Below the pieces are notes generated by a model. It had not been told where the DNA came from. It made no database searches and saw only the letters and a list, made by a program, of their open reading frames with translations. From Alphaproteobacteria bacterium (GTDB taxonomy: Bacteria > Pseudomonadota > Alphaproteobacteria > Micropepsales > Micropepsaceae): a DNA stretch of 15,614 bases. Below, piece after piece: positions 8,140 through 15,614 of the stretch (the stretch's first letter is position 1; every line of letters begins with the position of its first letter). The stretch is taken from contig CANBZE010000013.1 in the NCBI GenBank assembly GCA_947373775.1, positions 1 to 15,614 of the forward strand, written 5' to 3'. A program made the position numbers and the translations under genes.

Positions 8140-8162
8140 GCAGATTGAGTTCTGCAGGTTTT
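8140..8162 (+). terminator. Weak terminator candidate after the efflux operon
   Basis: A 5-bp stem GCAGA/TCTGC with a 6-base loop (8140-8155) is followed after three bases by only four T (8159-8162). A second G5/C5 stem lies in the last codons of the channel gene (8112-8129). It is weak as an intrinsic terminator, so the downstream secreted-protein gene may still be cotranscribed. Confidence 0.25.
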
Positions 8163-8185
8163 GGCGTCAGGCTGCGCAAAAAGAA

Positions 8186-8193
8186 GGAGGGGT
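8186..8193 (+). promoter_or_regulatory. Strong Shine-Dalgarno site of the secreted-protein gene
   Basis: AGGAGGGG three bases before the ATG at 8197 (core AGGAGG five bases before it). It decides the start and indicates independent translation from the channel gene upstream. Confidence 0.75.
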
Positions 8194-8196
8194 CCC

Positions 8197-8994
8197 ATGC
8201 GCATTCATTTGTTCGGCCTTCTGCTGCTGGCCACACCGGCCTTGGCCCAATCGCTGGTGCCGCCGCCGGCCCCGCCCGGCGTGGATGTGCCGGACTGGGC
8301 GTTGCCGGGATCGGCCACCCACAAGCAGGTCCCGCCGCCACTGGATTTCCATCGTCCTTCCGTCGCAGCCGGCGCCGCCATCGGCCAGTTCGAGGCGCAG
8401 ACCGATATCGGCGGCCCTTTGGCGCCGGGCAGCGCCAGCGAGACGGGCGGCACCTACACCATCAATTCCGCCGGCTATAACATCTGGTACCAGCGCGACG
8501 AGTTTCATTATCTCTGGAAGAAGATGAGCGGCGATGTCTCGCTGGCCGGCACGGTGAGCTGGCCCAATATCGACGACTTCCATGACCGCAAGGTGGCGCT
8601 GGTCATTCGCGACAGCCTGGATGACGACAGCCGCCAGATCATGGCGGCCCAGCATGGCAACGGCATGGTGCATATTGCCTGGCGGGCCGAGAAGACCGGC
8701 CCGATGACCGACATCGAGTACCGCTCGATGCGGCAGCCGCGTGCGGGAACGGCGGAGCAGGGGCCGCAGACCTTCCATCCCACTCGCTTCGGCATCGAGA
8801 AGAAGGGCGATCAGTTCCAGCTCTGGATCAGCTGGCAGGGCGAGAAGCTGCATCCGGAAGGCGCACCTGTCACCTTCAAGACCAGCGGGCCTTTCTATGC
8901 CGGCGTGGGATTTGTCTCCCACCTGCCGGCCAATGTCCTGACGGCGAAAGTCAGCGACGTCGTGGTGGAAAATCGCGCCGGCGCGGTGCGTTAA
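8197..8994 (+). CDS. Secreted DUF1349-like jelly-roll protein (265 aa)
   Basis: Exported protein of unknown function. The signal peptide is residues 1-17 (cut at ALA/QS), followed by a proline-rich linker at about 20-50. The main domain (about 65-260) follows the concanavalin-like pattern seen in DUF1349 and in accessory domains of secreted glycosidases: GGTYTINSAGYNIWYQRDEF, then FHYLWKKMSGDVSLAG, then RKVALVIRDSLDDDSRQ, ending in strands such as FYAGVGFVSH. No catalytic motif was recognised. The start at 8197 follows AGGAGGGG at 8186-8193; the frame is open back to 8161, but those codons lack a start with a ribosome site. It lies 64 bases after the channel gene on the same strand, so it may be read from the same transcript. 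Its stop overlaps suhB at a shared TTAA. Domain assignment is by pattern only. Confidence 0.8.
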   Translation: MRIHLFGLLLLATPALAQSLVPPPAPPGVDVPDWALPGSATHKQVPPPLDFHRPSVAAGAAIGQFEAQTDIGGPLAPGSASETGGTYTINSAGYNIWYQRDEFHYLWKKMSGDVSLAGTVSWPNIDDFHDRKVALVIRDSLDDDSRQIMAAQHGNGMVHIAWRAEKTGPMTDIEYRSMRQPRAGTAEQGPQTFHPTRFGIEKKGDQFQLWISWQGEKLHPEGAPVTFKTSGPFYAGVGFVSHLPANVLTAKVSDVVVENRAGAVR

Positions 8995-9791
8995 GCCGGC
9001 TTGGTACCCTTGAGCAGCTTGAGAAGCTGCGGGTGCAGGTTCTCGTTGGCCGCCAGCACGGTGCCCTGGGTCAGCATCTCGGCGCCGCCGCGCAGGTCGG
9101 TGATCATGCCGCCCGCTTCGCGCACCAGCACGATGCCCGCCGCGATGTCCCAGGACTGCAGACTGTGTTCCCAGAAGCCGTCGAAACGTCCGGCCGCGAC
9201 ATAGGCCAGGTCCAGCGAAGCCGAACCGAAGCGGCGGATGCCGGCGGTGACGTTCATCACCTCGGCCATTTCCGCGGCGGCGCGGGCATGGCCTTCTTTT
9301 CCCAGGAACGGCAGGCCGGTGGCGATCACCGACGGCGCCAGTTCCTTGCGGGCGGCGACGCGCAACCGCTTGTTGTTGAGATAGGCGCCATGGCCCTTCT
9401 CGGCGGTGTAGAGATCGTCGGTGACGGGATTGTAGATCACGCCCGACACCATCTGGCCTTCGCGCTCCAGCCCGATGGAGATGGCGAAATGCGGAATGCC
9501 GTGCATGAAGTTGGTGGTGCCGTCGATCGGATCGATGATGAAGCGATGGGTGGTGTCGGCGCCTTTTACGGCGCCGCCTTCCTCGCCCAGGAAACCATAG
9601 CCGGGACGGGCCTTGGACAATTCCTCGATCAGGATCTTTTCGGTGCGCTTGTCGGCGGATGTGACGAAGTCGGCGGGCCCCTTCATCGAGATCTGGAGAT
9701 TTTCCAGCTCGTTGAAGTCGCGCACCAGCGGGCGGCCGGCTTTGCGGGCGGCGGCGATCATCACGTTCAGGGCAGGAGAAATATAAGCCAT
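8991..9791 (-). CDS. suhB: Inositol monophosphatase family protein SuhB (266 aa)
   Basis: Mg-dependent phosphatase that hydrolyses inositol-1-phosphate and related sugar phosphates; in E. coli SuhB also acts in rRNA antitermination. The family metal-binding motifs are all present: GEE at residues 69-71, DPIDGTTNF from Asp87 (metal ligands Asp87 and Asp90), and WDIAAG with Asp215 near the C-terminus. Length is normal. The start follows the efp stop after only two bases, so efp and suhB form an operon. The 3' end overlaps the convergent secreted-protein gene by four bases. Family identity is certain; whether the main role is inositol metabolism or RNA-related cannot be told here. Confidence 0.95.
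   Translation of the reverse strand: MAYISPALNVMIAAARKAGRPLVRDFNELENLQISMKGPADFVTSADKRTEKILIEELSKARPGYGFLGEEGGAVKGADTTHRFIIDPIDGTTNFMHGIPHFAISIGLEREGQMVSGVIYNPVTDDLYTAEKGHGAYLNNKRLRVAARKELAPSVIATGLPFLGKEGHARAAAEMAEVMNVTAGIRRFGSASLDLAYVAAGRFDGFWEHSLQSWDIAAGIVLVREAGGMITDLRGGAEMLTQGTVLAANENLHPQLLKLLKGTKPA
9014..9030. repeat. 7-bp inverted repeat near the suhB 3' end
   Basis: Perfect GCAGCTT/AAGCTGC arms with a 3-base loop, inside the last suhB codons, 19 bases from the shared TTAA. No T-run follows on either strand, so it is not a canonical intrinsic terminator. Confidence 0.5.
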
Positions 9792-9793
9792 GG

Positions 9794-10363
9794 TTATTCC
9801 GCCCTGCGCACGTAAGAGCCGTCTTCGGTAGCGACGATGATGCGTTCACCCGCGCCGATGAAGGGCGGCACCTGGATCTTCAGGCCATTCTCCAGCACGG
9901 CGGTCTTGTAGGACGGAGCGGCGGTGCCGCCCTTCATCACCGGATCGGCCTCGGCCACCATCAGGGTCACCTGCACCGGCAGCTTGATGCCGATCGGCCT
10001 GCCGTCATACAGGTTCACCAGGGTCTTCATCCCGTCCTGCAGGAACTTGGCCTGGTCCTCGCCCACGAAATCCACCGCCAGTTCGATCTGCTCGTAATTC
10101 TCCATGTCCATGAAGGTGAGCATGTCGTCATTGGCGTAGAGGAACTGGAAGTCCTTCTTGTCCAGGATGGCTTCGTCCACCGCTTCGTCGGAGCGGAAGC
10201 GCTGGTTCAGCTTGGTGCCGGTGGTGATGTTTTTGAGTTCGACCTGGTTGTAGGCGCCGCCCTTGCCGGGCTTTACCTTGACGGTCTTCACCGCGATCCA
10301 CAGGCCGCCTTCGTAATTGATCAGGGTGCCGGGACTGATTTCATTGCCGGTGATCTTGGACAT
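9794..10363 (-). CDS. efp: Elongation factor P (189 aa)
   Basis: Translation factor that binds between the P and E sites of the ribosome and rescues stalling at polyproline stretches. It shows the N-terminal KOW-like domain with the tip loop [17 protein letters not shown], where Lys34 is the residue that EpmA/EpmB/EpmC lysylate in enterobacteria. The two OB domains follow, with the typical C-terminal [13 protein letters not shown] and DGSYVRRA. Length is normal. The start at 10363 has a purine-rich site AGGAGGGG, part of which lies in a small hairpin (10370-10386). It is the first gene of an efp-suhB pair, 69 bases after the upstream membrane-protein gene. Confidence 0.98.
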   Translation of the reverse strand: MSKITGNEISPGTLINYEGGLWIAVKTVKVKPGKGGAYNQVELKNITTGTKLNQRFRSDEAVDEAILDKKDFQFLYANDDMLTFMDMENYEQIELAVDFVGEDQAKFLQDGMKTLVNLYDGRPIGIKLPVQVTLMVAEADPVMKGGTAAPSYKTAVLENGLKIQVPPFIGAGERIIVATEDGSYVRRAE

Positions 10364-10369
10364 GGGAAT

Positions 10370-10386
10370 CGCCCCTCCTCGGGGCG
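10370..10386 (-). promoter_or_regulatory. Hairpin holding the efp ribosome-binding site
   Basis: On the minus strand the efp leader contains CGCCCC, loop GAGGA, GGGGCG: a perfect 6-bp GC stem with a 5-base loop. It ends six bases before the ATG. The Shine-Dalgarno sequence AGGAGGGG is partly in the loop and partly in the 3' arm, so folding could limit ribosome access. A regulatory role is inference. Confidence 0.45.
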
Positions 10387-10432
10387 CGGGTGAAGGTTCA
10401 GCAGGTTCAAACAGCGCCGGGGTGATAGCAGT

Positions 10433-10729
10433 CTAGAAACAGTAATGCCAGCAGGAATAGCCCGCGCCCAGGGTGCAATAGACCAGCAGGGCAATAACCA
10501 TAAGGGCCACGCCATCGGCCCAGCGCGGGCCGGATGGCCGGAAGAGGCCGCAGGCGAAGCCCAGGACCAGCAGCGCGGCTACGGGCACGATCACGAAGGG
10601 GATGTACCAATGGGTCTGGAACCAGAGCGACTCTGCGAATAGGCGGGCATGGATCCAGTCGGCGGCAAGATTGACGGCATAGGCGACCAGCACGCCCAGG
10701 AATGTAAAACCGAGCAACCGCTCAATCAT
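10433..10729 (-). CDS. Small membrane protein of unknown function (98 aa)
   Basis: Not recognised. The protein has three hydrophobic segments (about residues 4-24, 43-63 and 72-90), with a [18 protein letters not shown] loop between the first two and a short FRPSGPRW loop before the third. It ends in the unusual YSCWHYCF, with cysteines at 60, 85, 93 and 97. The frame is open further upstream, but that part is a shadow of thiE. The start at 10729 is chosen because its ATG overlaps the thiE stop (ATGA) and begins a clear membrane helix. There is no good ribosome site, which fits translational coupling to thiE. It may be a conserved small inner-membrane protein; function unknown. Confidence 0.72.
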   Translation of the reverse strand: MIERLLGFTFLGVLVAYAVNLAADWIHARLFAESLWFQTHWYIPFVIVPVAALLVLGFACGLFRPSGPRWADGVALMVIALLVYCTLGAGYSCWHYCF

Positions 10730-11343
10730 GCGAACAGCGCGTTGAACTGGCGCACCGCTTCGCGCGGGCCGTCGGCGTGCTCCCACACACTGGCCGAGAC
10801 GGCGAGGAAGTCGGCGCCCGCCGCGACCAGCGCCGGGGCATTCTGCACCGTGATGCCGCCGATGGCGACGCACGGCACCACCATCATCTCGCCCCACCAG
10901 CGCAGCAATTCGATATCCGCCTGGGTCTTGGGCTCCTTGGTCCGGGTGGGGAAGAAGGCGCCAAAGGCGACATAGTCGGCGCCGGCTTCGGCCGCTTCCA
11001 TCGCCAAATGTCGGCTGTCATGGCAGGTGACGCCGACAATGCCGTTTGGCAGGGCGGCGCGCGCCTGGTCATAAGACGCGTCTTCCTGGCCGACATGCAC
11101 GCCGTCGCAGCCCAGTTCGGCGGCCAGGTCGGGGCGGTCATTGAGGATGAAGGCGGTGCCGGCGGCCTGCACCACGGGACGCAAGGTGTCGGTGGCGCGC
11201 CGAATTTCATCGTCGCTCACATCTTTCAGCCGCAGCTGGAAAGACGCGACATCGCCGCCGGCGAGCGCTTCCTGCAGCGGGACCAAAAAATTCGCCGCCG
11301 AGAGCTTCGGCGGCGAAATCAGATAGAGGCGGCAGTCGCTCAA
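10726..11343 (-). CDS. thiE: Thiamine-phosphate synthase (205 aa), TTG start
   Basis: Joins hydroxymethylpyrimidine diphosphate and the thiazole phosphate to make thiamine phosphate. It is a TIM-barrel with family motifs at normal spacing: QLRLKD (36-41), LNDRPDLA (67-74), DGVHVGQED (80-88), TCHDSRH (106-112), FPTRTK (131-136) and AIGGI (160-164). The substrate-binding residues Q36, R38, K40, N68, D69 and T133-K136 are kept. The SxH position reads TCH instead. The start is TTG at 11343, overlapping the fba stop as TTGA; no internal ATG is plausible, and RLYLISPP right after it is the family N-terminus. An intrinsic terminator-like hairpin lies inside codons 9-20. No other thi gene is in the window. 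The 98-aa gene overlaps its stop by four bases. Confidence 0.9.
   Translation of the reverse strand: MSDCRLYLISPPKLSAANFLVPLQEALAGGDVASFQLRLKDVSDDEIRRATDTLRPVVQAAGTAFILNDRPDLAAELGCDGVHVGQEDASYDQARAALPNGIVGVTCHDSRHLAMEAAEAGADYVAFGAFFPTRTKEPKTQADIELLRWWGEMMVVPCVAIGGITVQNAPALVAAGADFLAVSASVWEHADGPREAVRQFNALFA
11285..11317 (-). terminator. Intrinsic terminator inside the 5' end of thiE
   Basis: Read on the minus strand: TTCGCCGCCGA, loop AGCTC, TCGGCGGCGAA, then TTTTTT. This is a perfect 11-bp GC-rich stem with a 5-base loop and six T directly after it (11290-11285). It begins 23 bases after the fba stop and encodes thiE codons 9-20. Sequence and placement fit termination of the tkt-gap-pgk-fba transcript; activity was not measured. 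Confidence 0.8.
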
Positions 11344-12380
11344 GCGGCTTTCTTTTCGTCAGCCTGTTTCCACTTGCCCAGCGAGGCCAGCGAATTCATC
11401 AGGGCGCGATGGGCGAAGGCGGCCTGCGCCTTGGCGACATTGTCCGCCTTGCCGGACCAGGCGGCCTGCGGCGCGGCTTGCAGGGCGCGGCCATAGGAGA
11501 AGGTCAGCGCCCAGGGCAGATTGCCGATGGCGTTCATGGCCGACAGATGTGCGGTGGCTTCCTCGTCCGACTGGCCGCCCGACAGGAAAGCGATGCCCGG
11601 CACGGCGCTCGGCACGCAGCGCTTCAGAACCTTGAGGGTGCGTTCCGCGACGTCGTCCACGCTGTTCTGCTTGGGGCACTTCTTGCCCGGCACCACCATG
11701 TTGGGCTTCAGGATCATGCCTTCCAGCTTCACGCCGGCGTAAAAAAGCTCCTGGAAGACTTCTTTCAGGATCCATTCGGTGACGCCTTCGCAGGCCTCGA
11801 TGGTGTGGGCGCCGTCCATCAGCAGTTCCGGCTCGACGATCGGCACGATGCCGTTTTCCTGCGCCAGCGCCGCATAGCGGGCCAGGGCGTGCGCATTGGC
11901 ATGGATGGCGTTGTGGCTGGGCGTGCCCATGCCCTGGCCGTCCTGGCCGATCTCGTAAACGCCGCGCCACTTCGCAAAGCGCGCACCCAGCTTGTGATAC
12001 TCGACAAAGCGCTCGCGCAAGCCGTCCAGGCCTTCGGTGATGGTCTCGCTGGGCGCGTCGGCCAGCGGCTTGGCGCCCTTGTCCACCTTGATGCCCGGCA
12101 CCGAGCCCGCGGCTTCGATCAGCTTGACCAGCGGCGTGCCGTCCTTGGCCTTCTGGCGGATGGTCTCGTCGAACAGGATGACGCCGCCGATATGCTGCTT
12201 CATTGCCGTGCCGGTGCGGAACAACAGTTCGCGATAGTCGCGGCGATTGTCCTCGTTGTTCTCGACGCCAATCTTGTCGAAGCGCTTCTGGATGGTGCCG
12301 GTGGATTCATCGGCCGCCAGGATGCCCTTGCCGGGCGCGACCATCTTGTGGGCAATCTTGTTCAATTCATCCAGGTTCAT
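11340..12380 (-). CDS. fba: Class I fructose-bisphosphate aldolase (346 aa)
   Basis: Cleaves fructose-1,6-bisphosphate into dihydroxyacetone phosphate and glyceraldehyde-3-phosphate through a Schiff base, without metal. It resembles the animal-type class I enzyme: [14 protein letters not shown] (17-30) near the N-terminus, FAKWRGVY (135-142) with Lys137, VEPELL (182-187), GMILKPNMV (221-229) with the Schiff-base Lys225, and FLSGGQS and SYGRAL with Arg298 for phosphate binding. Length is slightly under the animal enzyme. A GTG at 12386 is in frame, but ATG at 12380 is preferred because AGAGAG lies five bases before it. It sits 22 bases after pgk in the same operon. Its stop overlaps the thiE TTG start. 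Confidence 0.97.
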   Translation of the reverse strand: MNLDELNKIAHKMVAPGKGILAADESTGTIQKRFDKIGVENNEDNRRDYRELLFRTGTAMKQHIGGVILFDETIRQKAKDGTPLVKLIEAAGSVPGIKVDKGAKPLADAPSETITEGLDGLRERFVEYHKLGARFAKWRGVYEIGQDGQGMGTPSHNAIHANAHALARYAALAQENGIVPIVEPELLMDGAHTIEACEGVTEWILKEVFQELFYAGVKLEGMILKPNMVVPGKKCPKQNSVDDVAERTLKVLKRCVPSAVPGIAFLSGGQSDEEATAHLSAMNAIGNLPWALTFSYGRALQAAPQAAWSGKADNVAKAQAAFAHRALMNSLASLGKWKQADEKKAA

Positions 12381-12402
12381 CGTCACTCTCTATTTGCCGC
12401 TC

Positions 12403-13599
12403 TTATTTAACAGTCAATGCGTCTACGCCGGGCAGGGACTTGCCTTCCAGCCATTCCAGGAATGCCCCACCCGCGGTCGAGACGTAGGTGAAATCCTGTT
12501 CCACGCCGGCATGGGCCAGGGCCGCGACGGTATCGCCGCCGCCCGCCACGCTCAACAGTTGCCCCTTTTTTGTCGCATCGGCCACGGCCCTGGCTGCGGC
12601 GACCGTGCCGGCGTCGAAGGGCTGTGTCTCGAAGGCGCCGAACGGGCCGTTCCACACCAGGGTGCGGGTGCCGGCGAGGCGGTTTTCGAACGCCTTGATG
12701 GAATCGGGACCGACATCCAGCACCATCTCGTCGTCGCTGATGTCCGAAACCGGGCAGATGCGATGCGCCGCGCCGGCCTTGAACTCCCCGGCCACCACCA
12801 CGTCGGTGGGCAAAAGAATGGCGGCGCCGGATTCATTGGCGGCATGGACGATCGCGCGCGCGGTTTCCAGGTGGTCGGGCTCATAGAGCGACTTGCCGAC
12901 CTTCACGCCTTGCGCGGCCAGAAACGTGTTGGCCATGGCGCCGCCGATCACCAAAGTTTCGACCCGGGCGACCAGGTTTTCCAGCAGCGCGATCTTGGTG
13001 GAGACTTTGGCGCCGCCGACCACCGCCAGCAACGGGCGCTCAGGGTTGCCCAGCGCCTTTTCCAGGTGGCTGAGCTCGGCCTGCATGGAGCGGCCGGCCG
13101 CATTGGGCAACAGCCGCGCCACGCCTTCGGTGCTGGCATGGGCGCGGTGCGCGGCGGAGAACGCGTCGTTGACGAAAATGTCACCCAGCGCGGCCAGCTC
13201 CTCGGCCATGCCGGGATCGTTGTCTTCTTCGCCCTTGTGAAAGCGGGTGTTCTCCAACAACAGCACATCGCCGTTCTTCAGGCCGCCAACAGCGCTCTTG
13301 GCCTTTTCGCCGACGCAATCTTCGGCGAAGGCCACTTTGCGACCCACCGCCTCCGACAGCGGCTGGACCAGAACCTTCAGCGACATGGATGGCACGACCT
13401 TGCCCTTGGGCCGGTCGAAATGGCTGAGCACGATGACCTTGGCGCCTTTGTCGGCCAGTTCCTTGATGGTCGGTGCCTGACGTTCGATGCGGGTGGCGTC
13501 CGTCACCACGTCATCCTTCACCGGCACATTAAGGTCGGCGCGTACCAGGACGCGCTTGCCCTTTACGTCCAGGTCATCGAGCGTCCGGAAGTTATTCAT
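12403..13599 (-). CDS. pgk: Phosphoglycerate kinase (398 aa)
   Basis: Transfers phosphate between 1,3-bisphosphoglycerate and ADP in glycolysis, reversibly. All family motifs are present in order: [11 protein letters not shown] (16-26), SHFDRPKGK (59-67, with Asp62 where many enzymes have Gly), [12 protein letters not shown] (114-125), [14 protein letters not shown] (143-156), [10 protein letters not shown] (193-202), the hinge [11 protein letters not shown] (314-324) and the nucleotide loop [10 protein letters not shown] (351-360). Length is normal. The start at 13599 has GGAG five bases upstream. It lies 28 bases after gap, and that spacer contains three tandem AGCGN pentamers. Part of the tkt-gap-pgk-fba operon. 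Confidence 0.98.
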   Translation of the reverse strand: MNNFRTLDDLDVKGKRVLVRADLNVPVKDDVVTDATRIERQAPTIKELADKGAKVIVLSHFDRPKGKVVPSMSLKVLVQPLSEAVGRKVAFAEDCVGEKAKSAVGGLKNGDVLLLENTRFHKGEEDNDPGMAEELAALGDIFVNDAFSAAHRAHASTEGVARLLPNAAGRSMQAELSHLEKALGNPERPLLAVVGGAKVSTKIALLENLVARVETLVIGGAMANTFLAAQGVKVGKSLYEPDHLETARAIVHAANESGAAILLPTDVVVAGEFKAGAAHRICPVSDISDDEMVLDVGPDSIKAFENRLAGTRTLVWNGPFGAFETQPFDAGTVAAARAVADATKKGQLLSVAGGGDTVAALAHAGVEQDFTYVSTAGGAFLEWLEGKSLPGVDALTVK

Positions 13600-13627
13600 G
13601 GGCGCTCCGCTTCGCTACGCGCCTGCA

Positions 13628-14635
13628 TCAGATCAGCTTGCCCATCGCCACGGCGGTGTCGGCCATGCGGTTGGAGAAGCCCCATTCATTGTCATACCAG
13701 GTCATGATCGACACGAAAGTGCCATCCATCACCTTGGTCTGGTCCAGCGCGAAACTGGAAGAGGCCGGGTTGTGGTTGAAATCCACCGAAACCAGCTTGT
13801 CGTGCACCACATCCAGGATGCCCTTCAGCGGGCCCAGCGCGGCGCCCTTGATGGCGTCGTTGATCTCCTGAACGCTGGTCGGTTTTTTGGCGATGAACTT
13901 CAGGTCCACCAGCGACACGTTCGGGGTCGGCACGCGCACCGACACGCCGTCCAGCTTGCCCTTCAGTTCCGGCAACACCAGGCCGACGGCCTTGGCGGCG
14001 CCGGTCGAAGTGGGGATCATGCTCAGCGCCGCGGCGCGGGCGCGGTACAGGTCCTTGTGCATCTGGTCCAGCGACGGCTGGTCGTTGGTGTAGCTGTGGA
14101 TCGTTGTCATCATGCCACGCTCGATGCCGACGGCATCGTTCAGCACCTTGGCCACCGGCACCAGGCAGTTGGTGGTGCAGCTGGCGTTCGACACGATCAG
14201 CATGTCCTTGGTCAGCTTGTCGTGATTGACGCCATAGACGACGGTGAGATCGGCATTCTCGCCGGGGGCCGAGATCAGCACCCGCTTGGCGCCGGCGGTC
14301 AGATGCAGCGCGGCTTTGTCGCGCGCGGTGAAAATGCCGGTGCATTCCAGCGCGATGTCCACGTCCAGTTCCTTGTGCGGAAGCTCGGCCGGATTCTTGA
14401 TCGCGGTCACCTTCATCTTGTGGCCGGCGGCGATCATGAACTCGCCATCCACGCTCACCTGGGCGGGAAAGCGGCCATGCACGCTGTCATAGCGCAGCAG
14501 ATGGGCGTTGGTTTCGATCGGACCCAGATCGTTGACCGCCACGACTTCGATATCGCGCCGGCCCGATTCCACAATCGCCCGCAGCACCAGCCGGCCGATA
14601 CGGCCAAAGCCGTTGATCGCAACACGCAAAGCCAT
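13628..14635 (-). CDS. gap: Type I glyceraldehyde-3-phosphate dehydrogenase (335 aa)
   Basis: Oxidises glyceraldehyde-3-phosphate to 1,3-bisphosphoglycerate using NAD(P). The N-terminal Rossmann motif INGFGRIGR (7-15) is followed by VNDLGP (34-39), where Asp36 favours NAD. The catalytic centre is SNASCTTNC with Cys153, and the paired His180 is in [10 protein letters not shown]. The C-terminal [14 protein letters not shown] is standard. Length is normal. The start at 14635 is supported by AGGAGAG five bases before it. It lies 22 bases after the tkt stop, within the same operon; product feeds directly to pgk. Confidence 0.98.
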   Translation of the reverse strand: MALRVAINGFGRIGRLVLRAIVESGRRDIEVVAVNDLGPIETNAHLLRYDSVHGRFPAQVSVDGEFMIAAGHKMKVTAIKNPAELPHKELDVDIALECTGIFTARDKAALHLTAGAKRVLISAPGENADLTVVYGVNHDKLTKDMLIVSNASCTTNCLVPVAKVLNDAVGIERGMMTTIHSYTNDQPSLDQMHKDLYRARAAALSMIPTSTGAAKAVGLVLPELKGKLDGVSVRVPTPNVSLVDLKFIAKKPTSVQEINDAIKGAALGPLKGILDVVHDKLVSVDFNHNPASSSFALDQTKVMDGTFVSIMTWYDNEWGFSNRMADTAVAMGKLI

Positions 14636-14657
14636 TCTATCTCTCCTTAACGCGAAC

Positions 14658-15614
14658 TTACGCCTTCAAAATCTTCTTCGCCGCCTCGGCCACCGCTTCC
14701 GGCGTGATGTTGAAATGCTTATAGACATCCTTGTACGGGCCGCTGGCGCCGAAACTATGCATGCCGACAAAGGCGCCATTGGGGCCGATATACCGGTCCC
14801 AGCCAAAAGACGCGGCGGCTTCCACCGCGACGCGCGGCAGGGTGCCGAGCAGTTTCTTGCGCCAGGCTTCGTCCTGTTCCTCGAACAGGTCCCAGCAGGG
14901 CATCGAAACAACGCGCGACGCGACGCCGTCCTTGGCCAGCAGGTCGCGCGCCGCCATGGCGATGGAAATTTCCGAGCCGGTGGACAGCAACGTCACCTTG
15001 GCATCAGCGTCGCCCACCAGTTCATAGGCGCCGCGCGCCGACAGATTGTCCGCCGTATGGTTCACCCGCACGGTGGGCACATCCTGGCGCGAGAAGGCGA
15101 TCAGGCTGGGGCGCTTGGAATTCTGCAACGCCAGATGCCAGCATTCGGCAGTCTCCACGCCATCGGCGGGCCGCATCACCAGCAGGCCCGGCATGGCGCG
15201 CAGCGACGCCAATTGTTCGACCGGCTGATGGGTCGGGCCGTCTTCGCCCACGCCGATGGAATCATGGGTCATGACGAACACCACGCGCACGCCCATCAGG
15301 GCGGCGAGGCGGATGGATGGGCGGCAATAATCCGAGAACACCATGAAGGTGCCGCCATAGGGAATGACGCCGCCATGCAGCGCCATGCCGTTCATCGCCG
15401 CCGCCATGCCATGTTCGCGAATGCCGTAATGAACATAGCGGCCTGAGAAATCTTCGGGCGTGATCGCAGTGATGTTCTTGGTCTTGGTATTGTTGGACGG
15501 CGTCAGGTCCGCCGAACCGCCGATGGTGACGCTGACTTCGCCATTGATGACTTCCAGCGCCTTTTCCGAGAATTTGCGCGTGCCCGCGGCGGGCTTGTCG
15601 GTGCTGAAGCTCTG
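14658..15614 (-). CDS. tkt: Transketolase, C-terminal 318 residues (truncated by the window edge)
   Basis: Thiamine-diphosphate enzyme moving two-carbon units between sugar phosphates in the pentose phosphate pathway. Only the C-terminal half is inside the window; the frame is open to the last base. Visible motifs: [16 protein letters not shown], then [17 protein letters not shown] holding the catalytic glutamate that activates the cofactor (residue 67 of the visible part), [35 protein letters not shown] for substrate binding, and [16 protein letters not shown]. The C-terminal domain ends normally at TAA. About 330-350 N-terminal residues should lie beyond the edge. It is the first visible gene of the tkt-gap-pgk-fba operon, whose promoter is outside the window. 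Confidence 0.97.
   Translation of the reverse strand, partial: QSFSTDKPAAGTRKFSEKALEVINGEVSVTIGGSADLTPSNNTKTKNITAITPEDFSGRYVHYGIREHGMAAAMNGMALHGGVIPYGGTFMVFSDYCRPSIRLAALMGVRVVFVMTHDSIGVGEDGPTHQPVEQLASLRAMPGLLVMRPADGVETAECWHLALQNSKRPSLIAFSRQDVPTVRVNHTADNLSARGAYELVGDADAKVTLLSTGSEISIAMAARDLLAKDGVASRVVSMPCWDLFEEQDEAWRKKLLGTLPRVAVEAAASFGWDRYIGPNGAFVGMHSFGASGPYKDVYKHFNITPEAVAEAAKKILKA

Noticed and set aside
8167..9849. Long minus-strand frame across suhB and the secreted-protein gene
   Set aside because: The translation is Arg-rich noise; it lies in another frame of two well-supported genes.
10387..10432. Promoter for efp
   Set aside because: A promoter is plausible by position, but I could not find a convincing -35/-10 pair; transcription from upstream is equally possible.
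12563..12570. T-run in pgk as a terminator on the plus strand
   Set aside because: There is no GC stem before it, and no plus-strand gene to end; on the coding strand it is simply lysine codons.
12247..13707. Long plus-strand frame opposite pgk
   Set aside because: Shadow frame of pgk caused by GC-rich codon positions; His/Gln/Gly-rich with no domain.
13882..13888. T-run in gap as a terminator
   Set aside because: No stem precedes it; it encodes consecutive lysines on the minus strand.
1..15614. Mobile element, prophage, CRISPR or defence system
   Set aside because: No transposase, integrase, repeat-spacer array, tRNA-linked attachment site or toxin-antitoxin pair was seen; all genes are accounted for by envelope and central metabolism functions.

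Overview
The window is GC-rich, densely packed chromosomal DNA. It most likely comes from an alphaproteobacterium, perhaps a Rhizomicrobium/Micropepsaceae-like soil organism. This rests on gene order (tkt-gap-pgk-class I fba-thiE on one strand, with efp-suhB nearby) and protein character; no search was possible. No tRNA, rRNA, CRISPR array, insertion sequence or prophage was seen. No stretch over 300 bases lacks a gene; the longest gene-free gaps are about 100 bases (1595-1694), 69 bases (10364-10432) and 64 bases (8133-8196).

Left part, 1-8994: an accessory envelope/efflux block. It opens with the 3' part of a HAMP-type sensor histidine kinase (plus strand). A half-size EamA/DMT transporter follows on the minus strand. 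A divergent promoter gap then leads into a tightly packed plus-strand operon of four genes: an exported YVTN/YncE-like beta-propeller, a lipoprotein RND adaptor, a CusA/CzcA-like RND pump, and a TolC/OprM-type outer-membrane lipoprotein. The junctions are a 1-base overlap, a 2-base gap and a 4-base overlap. A secreted DUF1349-like jelly-roll protein follows after 64 bases. The three pump proteins would form a complete tripartite pump across both membranes. The propeller is the unexpected partner, and the kinase is the likely regulator.

Right part, 8991-15614: housekeeping genes, all on the minus strand. In transcription order these are tkt (only its 3' half), gap, pgk, class I fba, thiE, a 98-residue membrane protein of unknown function, then efp and suhB. 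The first four form a central carbon operon. The most striking element is a textbook intrinsic terminator, an 11-bp perfect stem followed by six T, placed inside codons 9-20 of thiE just after the fba stop. It could uncouple strong glycolytic expression from thiamine synthesis.

Other small-scale structure: both convergent gene pairs end on a shared TTAA, so the two stop codons overlap. The Shine-Dalgarno sequence of efp lies partly in the loop and partly in the 3' stem of a 6-bp hairpin.
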